Of a DNA stretch of 64,000 nt, positions 1 to 11,800 are shown piece by piece. Numbering within the stretch: position 1 is the first letter of the stretch; the number at the start of each line of letters is the position of its first letter. Source of the stretch: Siphonodentalium dalli (lineage: Eukaryota; Mollusca; Scaphopoda; Gadilida; Siphonodentaliidae); contig CP136066.1 in NCBI GenBank assembly GCA_032622095.1, positions 108,959,319-109,023,318 of the forward strand, written 5' to 3'. The notes under the pieces were generated by a model that worked only from the letters and a program-made list of their open reading frames with translations, was not told the origin of the DNA and made no database searches. A program made the position numbers and the translations under genes.

Positions 1-127
1 TGTAAAGCCAGTGCATTAATTCTCTTATATAGGTGTGGCTCCCTATGGGAGACTCATATATAAGGGAAATCATTGGCACTAGATCTTTAATGCTGCACCA
101 GCACCACTCCTATCATGAAAGGGTTAA
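1..127. mobile_element. Double-hairpin TTAA MITE, copy 1 (cut by window start)
   Basis: Right half of the family: one degenerate hairpin with the ctccctatgggaga loop, then the terminal repeat TCATGAAAGGG and TTAA at 124-127. Confidence 0.7.
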
Positions 128-242
128 TAAAGAAAATAAGAACAAAGTCATTCTATTTTTACATGTTCTTTTTTGTTGATGATAGTTATTTTAGACTTTT
201 ATAAAATTTTGCATGGACCTACTTCGAAAGCCTCGAGTCCCT

Positions 243-415
243 TTAACCCTTTCAGTGCCAAGTCCGATTTTTGTATCAACCCATATTTCCTTGATCATTT
301 TTCAAATTTATTGATTATAATAATGTGATACATTGATGGAAAGAGCTCTAAGAGCTCTTTCCATCAATGTATCACAATATTATAATCAATAAATTTGAAA
401 AATGATCAGGGTTAA
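243..415. mobile_element. Palindromic TTAA-flanked MITE
   Basis: TTAA at 243-246 and 412-415 enclose a near-perfect palindrome (about 289-410) centred on agctctaagagct. The ends TTAACCCT and AGGGTTAA fit piggyBac-type non-autonomous elements. Confidence 0.65.
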
Positions 416-1115
416 AACAAAATTAGTTTTTTTAGTTTTGAAGTTTGTTAGATTTTGGTTACCATCACTGGTTTGCTGATTATGCTATAATGTTGTGATG
501 TTTGAGAAAATAATGGTAAGATCTCTCAAATGGAAATTAAAGCTATTCATCTATCCACTTTTTGTATGAGTCCAGGTGACAAGTCAAGGAAAATATATAC
601 TGTACCTACTCAACTCATACGGTGAGTCACACCTCAATTTAAACCTTGAGAATGGAGACGAGGAAGATTTTTTTAACATTGGCCTTAAACTATTATTATA
701 AAGATGTTCTTGCAGTGTTGTGGAGTAAACTATTTAACAGTGTTGGGCCTCCATTTTGCTATTTTTTGGGGCATTTCATTTTATGTTGAAAGATAACTTA
801 CTATTAAACTTGCAAAATAAAGCCTTTTGGAATGAGAACTTGGTAACTTGGATCCATTTAAATAAAATGCACACAGATGAGACAGAGATCAATAGATTGT
901 AATTTTCATGCCAAGAGTATCGATGATGATCCACAAAAAATCTTTATTTACAAAAAAAGCCAAATTTGCGAAAAATGGTTTTGTGGGCAGCGTTTGAATT
1001 TATGCGGGTATCAGAAACAGGCTTTCATTTTATCTTGGCCTAAGATAGCTGTATATTAGAAATTTTGTTATTTTCTTCTGATGAGTGTCCTATATGTGTA
1101 CTGAAGAGTGTAACC

Positions 1116-1376
1116 TTAACCCTTCCATGACTGGAGCTTCCTGAAATTTTACGAAAACCCTGTGCCAATGCATTCTCTGTTTAAAGATGATGCGACTCTC
1201 CCATAGGGAGCCTCACATATTTTAGAGAATACATTGGCCGCACAATATCTACTTTGACCTTATGAGCCAGTGCATTCTCTTATACATGCGAGGCTCCCTA
1301 TGGGAGACTAGCATATATCAGAGAATGCACTGGCACAAGATCAGCACCAGTCCAGCTCCCACCATGAAAGAGTTAA
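1116..1376. mobile_element. Double-hairpin TTAA MITE, copy 2
   Basis: Ends TTAACCCTTCCATGA and CATGAAAGAGTTAA. Two hairpins inside have arms based on gcattctcttatatatgcg. The CCC-starting terminal repeat and TTAA target resemble piggyBac elements (family knowledge); no transposase. Confidence 0.75.
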
Positions 1377-1830
1377 AGGGACTTCACAGTGGGTACATGT
1401 GAAAAGTCATGAACATTTGTAACATAAATATCATCAACAAGTACATGTACTTGTAAAAATAGATTAACTGTGTAATATATTAAGTATTAAAAATTTGCAT
1501 ATAACAAGATCAGACATGTCTAAACCATTTTATATTATGGTTGTTGGATAAAATGTACTAAAGTATAAATGTACTTGAACAAATTGAATCAAGTTCAATA
1601 AAACGTTCCGTTGTATTTGAAAAAACTGCTATCATTTGGTACACAATATCTAACCTTATTTGTCACCCCACCCCAGTGGCCTTACAACTATGGAGATAGT
1701 TGATTATCATCATAGTGATCCAATGATTACAGTCCACGTACCAGTAACTTGCTTTGGTAGCAGTGGACAAGAGCAAATATTATCAGCCATATAGATTTGA
1801 AAATGGGCTCATGAAAGTGTGGGGAAGGGG

Positions 1831-2047
1831 TACAGTAATGCCCTAAATAATCGACTCCTTAACCACAGCAGAATTATGGGTAATTTTTTAGGATTTAGTC
1901 GGAAATACGGCTTGTTGCCATTCATCGGAAAGCTCTCAGTGAGAGCTTTCCAATAAATGGCAACAGGCCATATTTCCGACTAAATCCTGAAAAATTACCC
2001 ATAATTCTGCTGTGTTTAAGGAGTCTATTATTTAGGGCATTACTGTA
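1831..2047. mobile_element. TA-flanked palindromic MITE (mariner/Tc1-like), full copy
   Basis: TACAGTAATGCCCTAAATAA at the left is mirrored by its complement ending CATTACTGTA at the right. The whole 217 bp folds on itself around gctctcagtgagagc. CAGT ends and TA target are typical of Tc1/mariner derivatives. Confidence 0.75.
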
Positions 2048-2061
2048 GTTAGTGACAGTGT

Positions 2062-2278
2062 ATATATAGAGGATCTACAACGAGTCCCCAGTTTATAGCG
2101 GAATTTACAAAACGAGTCCAGTAAATTAGTATAACTATTCATATGTGCATTGCAAATAAAATTATCCTATCCTACAAAGAGAGTCGGTCTGGACCGAGCC
2201 TTTAGAAAGGTCCAGACCTAATTTACTGGACGAGTTTTGTAATTTCCGCTATAAACTGGGGACTCGTTGTAGATTCTA
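2062..2278. repeat. Long imperfect palindrome
   Basis: About 95-bp arms beginning atctacaacgagtccccagt pair with actggggactcgttgtagat; the loop of about 60 bases contains attatcctatcc. Likely an unclassified foldback or MITE element. Confidence 0.6.
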
Positions 2279-2720
2279 TTTATTACATGATCCAAAACAT
2301 CGACAAAACATACTTAAATCAACAAATGGAACGAGAAACTAACATCGGCTTCTATAAGACATGCGATGACGTTTCACGTAACTATTCGTTGTTTGCCCGC
2401 GTAAAGAAATAGTCCCAGATAAATAAAGACTATTTGGCGCTTTTAATGGCGTATATTTAATAACATAACTTTTCAAATTCTTCAGTCATGATAGTTTGTT
2501 GGAAAAATATTGGAAGTCATAGTATTTTTGAGACGTAGCGTGCGGAATGTTAAAAGACCGTAAACCGGAAGTCAAAGGTCACCTGGCACTATTTCCTGTT
2601 ATTAAACGAACGTTTAATATCACAATTTATAGAATGGGTTTATTGAATGGAATAATGGTAGGATCGTGTAATAAATTTATTTATGTGTCCATCTAAATGT
2701 TTTCTCTTTTCTTTATATAG

Positions 2721-2856
2721 AAAGCTTACACAGTTGATGTTATAGAGTACTATGATAACACAAACAACAGAGGAGCCGTAGTAAACCAAGCCTGGGGAAA
2801 CAAAACAGTTAACATCTACAACTATCCTGAGAAGGAAAAATACAAGATATTCCAAA
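2721..2856 (+). CDS. Exon A (first exon visible)
   Basis: Acceptor ...tttatatag and donor gtaatt flank 136 bases reading from KAYTVDVIEYYDN through the sequon NKT to KYKIFQ; one base is left over (phase 1). The EYYDNTNNRG stretch resembles the YFDRSHNLTR stretch of exon F, consistent with two related domains. The reading frame is open on entry, so an earlier exon must exist. Confidence 0.8.
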
Positions 2857-5800
2857 GTAATTATAAGCTTACTCACACAAGTCTGAGTTTAGTGTGTCTG
2901 TAATTTGCTGAATGAGGTCCCTAAGAGGGTGAATTTAGTGATGCTATCCTGTATAGCGGGCTAGCATCACTAAATTCACCCTCTGGGAACCTCATTCTGA
3001 AGGGCCTCATCTGCTATGGGAGACATACATGTATATGTAGACTCAGATTGAAGTTCCCAAATGGTGAATATTGTGAAATTTGCTAATAAAGAAACTTTCC
3101 AGGGAAGATGAGGCCTAAGCAGAATGAGGTCCCCAGAGGGTGAACTTAGTGATGATAGCCGACTCAGGCTTGTACCCAACACCAGCACCACCATTATTAA
3201 AATATTTAAAAATCTTTACTGGTATGTTCTTGAATGTTTCATACATATACTGTCTTTTTCTCAAATCGCTCGGTAGTTCTGGGCTTTATTTAAGCATATA
3301 AATACCACAGTAATCCTAAAATCACACCGCTGTATACCGTATTACTGATTATTTCAACTATTCCCTTAAAACCCTTGTTGAGTAGTAATCGTATGGTGTA
3401 CAAGTCAATTGTTTTTTAATGGAAGAATTTAAATAACTACTGGTATACAGCTTACAATAAATAAGGAAAAACACAACCAATACTCCATTTTATAAAATTG
3501 TGAATTACCAATCAGTGACAATATATCATTTGTCTGGATGCAATTATGTGATGAATTTACTCAATTTGTTTTTCAGACGGAACATGTGTGACAAACAACA
3601 TCACAGAAGGAGTCAATGTTTTCAATTTCACAATTGGACCACAGGGACCTCACATTGCTGGAGTGAAAGATGTATTCCACTTTGGTAAAACATTTGGCGA
3701 TAAATTCATTGGTTCAGAAACAGTGAGTGTAATATAAATAATATAATATTGTAAATAATCTCAGAGATGACATGGAGGGGAGGGAAAGGGATGTGTGTGT
3801 AAAACCCAATATAAACCCACAGAAAGATTCACCATTTAACTCTTTACCCAACAGAAGGGCCCTGTGCCAATGCATTCTCTTATATATGCGAGTCGACCAT
3901 AGGTCGCCTCGCATATATAAGAGAATGCATTGGCTTAACACATTAAAAATTATAAAATTGTTAAAGAATGTAAGAAAAAATTGTAAAAATTGTTAAAAAA
4001 AGATTTTTTTTAGGCCAATGCATTCTCTTATATATGCGAGGCGACCTATGGTCGACTCGCATATATAAGAGAATGCATTGGCACAGGGCATAACTGTAAC
4101 TATCACAATGTGGTCAAGGAGCCGGTTCCAATGATATCCATATTTGTATGGTTCTATTGAGACAGACCGAAGATATTTTAGGCTGTTGAACCTTTATTTG
4201 GCCGGTTTTGGCCGGTTTGTTGGGTAAAGGGTTAAGAAATGGATGTTGATTTTGTTGTGTTTCATAGAGTATGGATGCAAGTTGGTCTGACATTTTGTGT
4301 GGGACGCGAAAGCGTTCCACACATGAAAATGTCAGACCAACTTGCATCCATACTCTATGGAACGCAACAAAATAACATTCATTACTTATATTTACACTCA
4401 ATCGAGTCAACTGGCAGATTAAAAGAGTTTTTACTGTTTTAAGCGTCTATTTCCAACGTTATTATCGTGGCTCGGAGCAAGTTGCGTCTACACTAAAATG
4501 GATGCAAGTTGGGGTCAGCGCGCGACGTCATGTGACGTAATTTCGACCAACCAACATCCTGTATTCATGTTCCACAACGCGAATGCATGTTTGAGTGTAA
4601 ATCTATACTATATATTTTGAGACTTCGTATATATGTACTTCATAGAATCGAAAACGGTTGGCTCGATTGAGTTCAAACTTCCCATCTAAGGGTAAAATCC
4701 CACGAACACCGTAGTTGTCGGGTTTTGGAGAAGCTCTGAGCACCCTTTATCCACTCCCAAATCACCGCAAAGGCACGGCGTGGGTTAATCAAGTGATTAT
4801 TTAATGAGCGTTTGTTTTTGACGCATCGCTATAAAGAGCGTCTGTTTGCCATTCAACGTTATTTGCATCTGCAGAGAGATATACGGAGCATACATTAAAT
4901 TTAAAAAACATTTGTTTCTGACCAACCCTGCGAGCACGGATGGCGCGCTTTGTTTTTACAGTATATAGTTATATACCGAAATCATCCCAGATAATCACGA
5001 ATATAGCATCAGATTTCTCCCCAGATATACCGTTATAAAGCTACTGGAATCTGCCAATCTACTATATAATTTGAGACTTCGTATATATATATATGTGTGT
5101 GTATATATATATATATATGTGTGTGTATATATATGTGGGTACTTCATAGAATCGAAAACGCGCGTAGGAACGGGCATCCCCATGGCAATGTCGGCTTATA
5201 TGACATCTTTACTACACATGACAGCCGATGGACAATTGGTCTCTATATATGTACCAAAATTACGCCGCGTTGGTGACTGGGAAATTCCAGGGAATGCCGA
5301 TTGAGCTCAAACTTGCTACCTACGGGAAGTGTCATATATATGAGTGTGTCCTTTATAGACTCGAACCGATTGAGCTCAAACTTGCTAAATATTGACTGGG
5401 GAATGCCGATTGAGCTCAAACTTGCTACCTACGGGAAGTGTCATATATATGTGTGTGTCCTTTATAGACTCGAACCGATTGAGCTCAAACTTGCTAAATA
5501 CGGGAAGTGTCATGGACGGGTTCATTGAAAAACAAAAAAAATCGGGTAAAATTGAAAAACAAAATTAAAAAGGCACAATTAATTAAAAAATTAAAAAGGC
5601 ACAATTAACTCATTGAAAAACAAAAAAATTAACTCATTGAAAAACAAAAAACTTCCACTGGATGGGTTCGCAGTCTACTGACGTCCCACGGGCACATTGA
5701 CCATCTCGTAAGGGTGGACAACCTCTGCCAGTGGCTGCTCAGCCGATAAGAGTGGTCTGCAATGGCCACGGGCAGGTTAAAAAAATCATACCTTTTTTAG

Positions 5801-8800
5801 GGACGGGTATCATAATTTCTCTGCAAGAAACCTGGACCAATGTCTGCAAGAAACCTGGACCAATGTCTGCAAGAAACCTGGACCAATGTCTGCAAGAAAC
5901 CTGGACCAATGTCTGCAAGAAACCTGGACCAATGTCTACAAGAAACCAGGACCAATGTCTACAAGAAACCTGGACCAATGTCTACAAGAAACCTGGACCA
6001 ATGTCTACAAGAAACCTGGACCAATGTCTACAAGAAACCTGGACCAATGTCTACAAGAAACCAGGACCAATGTCTACAAGAAACCTGGACCAATGTCTAC
6101 AAGAAACCAGGACCAATGTCTACAAGAAACCTGGACCAATGTCTACAAGAAACCTGGACCAATGTCTACAAGAAACCTGGACCAATGTCTACAAGAAACC
6201 TGGACCAATGTCTACAAGAAACCTGGACCAATGTCTACAAGAAACCTGGACCAATGTCTACAAGAAACCTGGACCAATGTCTACAAGAAACCAGGACCAA
6301 TGTCTACAAGAAACCTGGACCAATGTCTACAAGAAACCAGGACCAATGTCTACAAGAAACCTGGACCAATGTCTACAAGAAACCAGGACCAATGTCTACA
6401 AGAAACCTGGACCAATGTCTACAAGAAACCTGGACCAATGTCTACAAGAAACCTGGACCAATGTCTACAAGAAACCAGGACCAATGTCTACAAGAAACCT
6501 GGACCAATGTCTACAAGAAACCTGGACCAATGTCTACAAGAAACCTGGACCAATGTCTACAAGAAACCTGGACCAATGTCTACAAGAAACCTGGACCAAT
6601 GTCTACAAGAAACCAGGACCAATGTCTACAAGAAACCTGGACCAATGTCTACAAGAAACCTGGACCAATGTCTACAAGAAACCTGGACCAATGTCTACAA
6701 GAAACCTGGACCAATGTCTACAAGAAACCTGGACCAATGTCTACAAGAAACCTGGACCAATGTCTACAAGAAACCTGGACCAATGTCTACAAGAAACCTG
6801 GACCAATGTCTACAAGAAACCTGGACCAATGTCTACAAGAAACCTGGACCAATGTCTACAAGAAACCTGGACCAATGTCTACAAGAAACCTGTACCAATG
6901 TCTACAAGAAACCTGGACCAATGTCTACAAGAAACCAGGACCAATGTCTACAAGAAACCTGGACCAATGTCTACAAGAAACCTGGACCAATGTCTACAAG
7001 AAACCTGGACCAATGTCTACAAGAAACCAGGACCAATGTCTACAAGAAACCTGGACCAATGTCTACAAGAAACCTGGACCAATGTCTACAAGAAACCTGG
7101 ACCAATGTCTACAAGAAACCTGGACCAATGTCTACAAGAAACCTGGACCAATGTCTACAAGAAACCTGGACCAATGTCTACAAGAAACCTGGACCAATGT
7201 CTACAAGAAACCAGGACCAATGTCTACAAGAAACCTGGACCAATGTCTACAAGAAACCAGGACCAATGTCTACAAGAAACCTGGACCAATGTCTACAAGA
7301 AACCTGGACCAATGTCTACAAGAAACCAGGACCAATGTCTACAAGAAACCTGGACCAATGTCTACAAGAAACCTGGACCAATGTCTACAAGAAACCTGGA
7401 CCAATGTCTACAAGAAACCAGGACCAATGTCTACAAGAAACCTGGACCAATGTCTACAAGAAACCTGGACCAATGTCTACAAGAAACCAGGACCAATGTC
7501 TACAAGAAACCTGGACCAATGTCTACAAGAAACCAGGACCAATGTCTACAAGAAACCTGGACCAATGTCTACAAGAAACCTGGACCAATGTCTACAAGAA
7601 ACCTGGACCAAATGTCTACAAGAAACCTGGACCAATGTCTACAAGAAACCAGGACCAATGTCTACAAGAAACCTGGACCAATGTCTACAAGAAACCTGGA
7701 CCAATGTCTACAAGAAACCAGGACCAATGTCTACACTGGACCAATGTCTACAAGAAACCTGGACCAATGTCTACAAGAAACCAGGACCAATGTCTACAAG
7801 AAACCTGGACCAATGTCTACAAGAAACCTGGACCAATGTCTACAAGAAACCTGGACTAATGTCTACAAGAAACCTGGACCAATGTCTACAAGAAACCTGG
7901 ACCAATGTCTACAAGAAACCAGGACCAATGTCTACAAGAAACCTGGACCAATGTCTACAAGAAACCAGGACCAATGTCTACAAGAAACCTGGACCATTGT
8001 CTACAAGAAACCTGGACCAATGTCTACAAGAAACCTGGACCAATGTCTACAAGAAACCTGGACCAATGTCTACAAGAAACCTGGACCAATGTCTACAAGA
8101 AACCTGGACCAATGTCTACAAGAAACCAGGACCAATGTCTACAAGAAACCAGGACCAATGTCTACAAGAAACCTGGACCAATGTCTACAAGAAACCTGGA
8201 CCAATGTCTACAAGAAACCAGGACCAATGTCTACAAGAAACCTGGACCAATGTCTACAAGAAACCAGGACCAATGTCTACAAGAAACCAGGACCAATGTC
8301 TACAAGAAACCTGGACCAATGTCTACAAGAAACCAGGACCAATGTCTACAAGAAACCTGGACCAATGTCTACAAGAAACCTGGACCAATGTCTACAAGAA
8401 AGCAGGACCAATGTCTACAAGAAACCTGGACCAATGTCTACAACAAACCAGGACCAATGTCTACAAGAAACCTGGACCAATGTCTACAAGAAACCAGGAC
8501 CAATGTCTACAAGAAACCTGGACCAATGTCTACAAGAAACCTGGACCAATGTCTACAAGAAACCAGGACCAATGTCTACAAGAAACCCTGGACTAATGTC
8601 TACAAGAAAGCAGGACCAATGTCTACAAGAAACCTGGACCAATGTCTACAAGAAACCTGGACCAATGTCTACAAGAAACCAGGACCAATGTCTACAAGAA
8701 ACCTGGACCAATGTCTACAAGAAACCTGGACCAATGTCTACAAGAAACCAGGACCAATGTCTACAAGAAACCTGGACCAATGTCTACAAGAAACCTGGAC

Positions 8801-11800
8801 CAATGTCTACAAGAAACCTGGACCAATGTCTACAAGAAAGCAGGACCAATGTCTACAAGAAACCTGGACCAATGTCTACAAGAAACCTGGACCAATGTCT
8901 ACAAGAAACCTGGACCAATGTCTACAAGAAAGCAGGACCAATGTCTACAAGAAACCTGGACCAATGTCTACAAGAAACCTGGACCAATGTCTACAAGAAA
9001 GCAGGACCAATGTCTACAAGAAACCTGGACCAATGTCTACAAGAAACCAGGACCAATGTCTACAAGAAACCTGGACCAATGTCTACAAGAAACCAGGACC
9101 AATGTCTACAAGAAACCTGGACCAATGTCTACAAGAAACCAGGACCAATGTCTACAAGAAACCTGGACCAATGTCTACAAGAAACCTGGACCAATGTCTA
9201 CAAGAAACCAGGACCAATGTCTACAAGAAACCTGGACCAATGTCTACAAGAAACCTGGACCAATGTCTACAAGAAACCTGGACCAATGTCTACAAGAAAC
9301 CAGGACCAATGTCTACAAGAAACCAGGACCAATGTCTACAAGAAACCTGGACCAATGTCTACAAGAAACCAGGACCAATGTCTACAAGAAACCTGGACCA
9401 ATGTCTACAAGAAACCTGGACCAATGTCTACAAGAAACCAGGACCAATGTCTACAAGAAACCTGGACCAATGTCTACAAGAAACCTGGACCAATGTCTAC
9501 AAGAAACCAGGACCAATGTCTACAAGAAACCTGGACCAATGTCTACAAGAAACCTGGACCAATGTCTACAAGAAACCTGGACCAATGTCTACAAGAAACC
9601 AGGACCAATGTCTACAAGAAACCAGGACCAATGTCTACAAGAAACCTGGACCAATGTCTACAAGAAACCTGGACCAATGTCTACAAGAAACCTGGACCAA
9701 TGTCTACAAGAAACCAGGACCAATGTCTACAAGAAACCCTGAGACCTAAATTCATTGCCTTTAATTTTGCATCAAAATTAGCAGCTCATGGTGTCATTTT
9801 TGGACATTAGTGGAATCTTGTTTAGAAGTGATTAATTCATGACAAATTGAGGACTCTTCATTTTCAAGCCTGCAAATAGTGTGTGTGTCATTTGCAGAAT
9901 GAGGTCGCCAGAGGGTGAATTTAGTGATGCTATCCCACACAGATAGACTATTGATCTGTCCATCTGCCCATTAACTTTTTCGTTTCTGGATGATAACTTT
10001 AGTAGTCAGTCTGAACTGAATGGACTGAAATTTGGTATATGGGCTTACTAGCACAAAACACAGGTTCAGTTCGAATTTGGGAACCACCCGGCAATTTTCA
10101 CCTGAGTTATGGGCCATTATTGAAATTACCACGGGCATATTTTGCCACGCCCTGGCGATGCTCTTGTTCTCTTCTGGGAAGATTCTATGTCCCATAATTT
10201 AGAGAAGATAAAATGCATAATCGAGGTGACTAATGTGTGAACATCACCAACTTCAACTGGGGAACTTCAATCTGATCCTAGATCTCCCATGGGCCATAGG
10301 AGTTGAGGCCTCAGCAGAATGAGGTTCCCAGAGGGTGAATTTGGGATGTGGGATAGCATCACTAAATTTACACTCTGGGGACCTCATTCTGCAAATGACA
10401 GACACACTATTTGCAGGCTTGTTCATTTACATTATTACGCAAGTCAGATGTTATGTTTTAGTAAAGGTACAACCAATGTTGAATTTTTCAGCTATAATAC
10501 TTGACTGATACATTATTCAAATACAGTAATGCTCTAAATAATCGACTCCCCACAGCAGAATTATGGGTAACTTTTCAGGATTTAGTCGGAAATATGGCTT
10601 TCCGATGAATGGCAACAAGCCATATTTCCGACTAAATCCTGAAAAGTTACCTATAATTCTGCTGTGGTTAAGGAGTCGATTAATTAGAGCATTACTGTAG
10701 GTGTGGTGGCTGAACATTAAAATAGATCACCTTCAATAAGTGAAAACTGTGAAATAGGCACATAATATGTCTTTAACCCTTTCTTTACTAAATAGTCATT
10801 GCTGAGTATCTCCCTTATGAAATGTTCTGATAATAAGTTTAACAATAGGCCATTTATTGGACTTATTATCAAAACATTTCCCACCAATGAAAAGGAATTT
10901 TTCTGCAGTTGTATTATCCACTCGTGTATCTGTCGTCTGCCCATTTTTCATGAATATCCCTCCAAATGAATAATAGACTTATTCTAATGTATACCTTTAT
11001 AGCTGCATTCAGTAAAGTAAAGGTTAATATATACTTTTCAGGTCCGAGGAATTCCTGTGCAGCACTGGACGTCGTGCATTCATAATGACAAGATGGAAAC
11101 AACCTTCAACCTCCATTACTATTTCACTGAGCCAGGATATAATACTGCTTTTGGAACAGCTCAGATACCAGTTCGACTTGTAATCAACGGAACAGGTTTG
11201 TTAACTCATTCAATGCCTGGCTGCCCCCTTGTGCGATGTCTTGACGTTATTTAAGAAATGAATGTAGTGGGTGTGTGTTATTGGGGGATACTGCGCTGTG
11301 GTTGTTATTGTATATTGTGTGAACCACGAAGTGGTTTACAATAAATGTGATCCCCAATGAACACAGCGACATATCCCACAATAACACACACACCCACTAC
11401 ATTCATTTCTTATATTGATATAGCTTTTTGATGATTATTCCCATAAAAAGCTGAGTGTATTCTTATTAATTTTCACAAAATCTGCCCAGAATTTGTGTAC
11501 TAGCCCACACAATGCATTAAGTCAGCCCAACATAAGATTTTCAAGCACTTTGCGACAATAATGTGATTGATATAAATAGCTGGCTTCAGATACAAATTGT
11601 CTTAACTTCGAAAAGCATGCCTCATTATTCTGCTGACCACTTTTAGTGATTAGGTCGCCAATTTGTGACGTCGTGTTCGTGTTACATTCTTTGTGTTATT
11701 GGGATCTAAAGTGTGTGATCCAATTGACAGTTGACAATCACCAAACAGGATTTAGTGTAACACAGACAGGCTATGTAAATATATTTAATTATTATCTTAG

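Noticed and set aside
5819-9739. CRISPR-like appearance
   Set aside because: Units abut directly without unique spacers and the DNA is animal-like, so it is a minisatellite.
5731-9810. 1359-codon open frame and overlapping long frames
   Set aside because: They are a by-product of a 23-bp repeat without stops in any forward phase. The array lies inside an intron of a well-supported gene and the flanks show no coding character.
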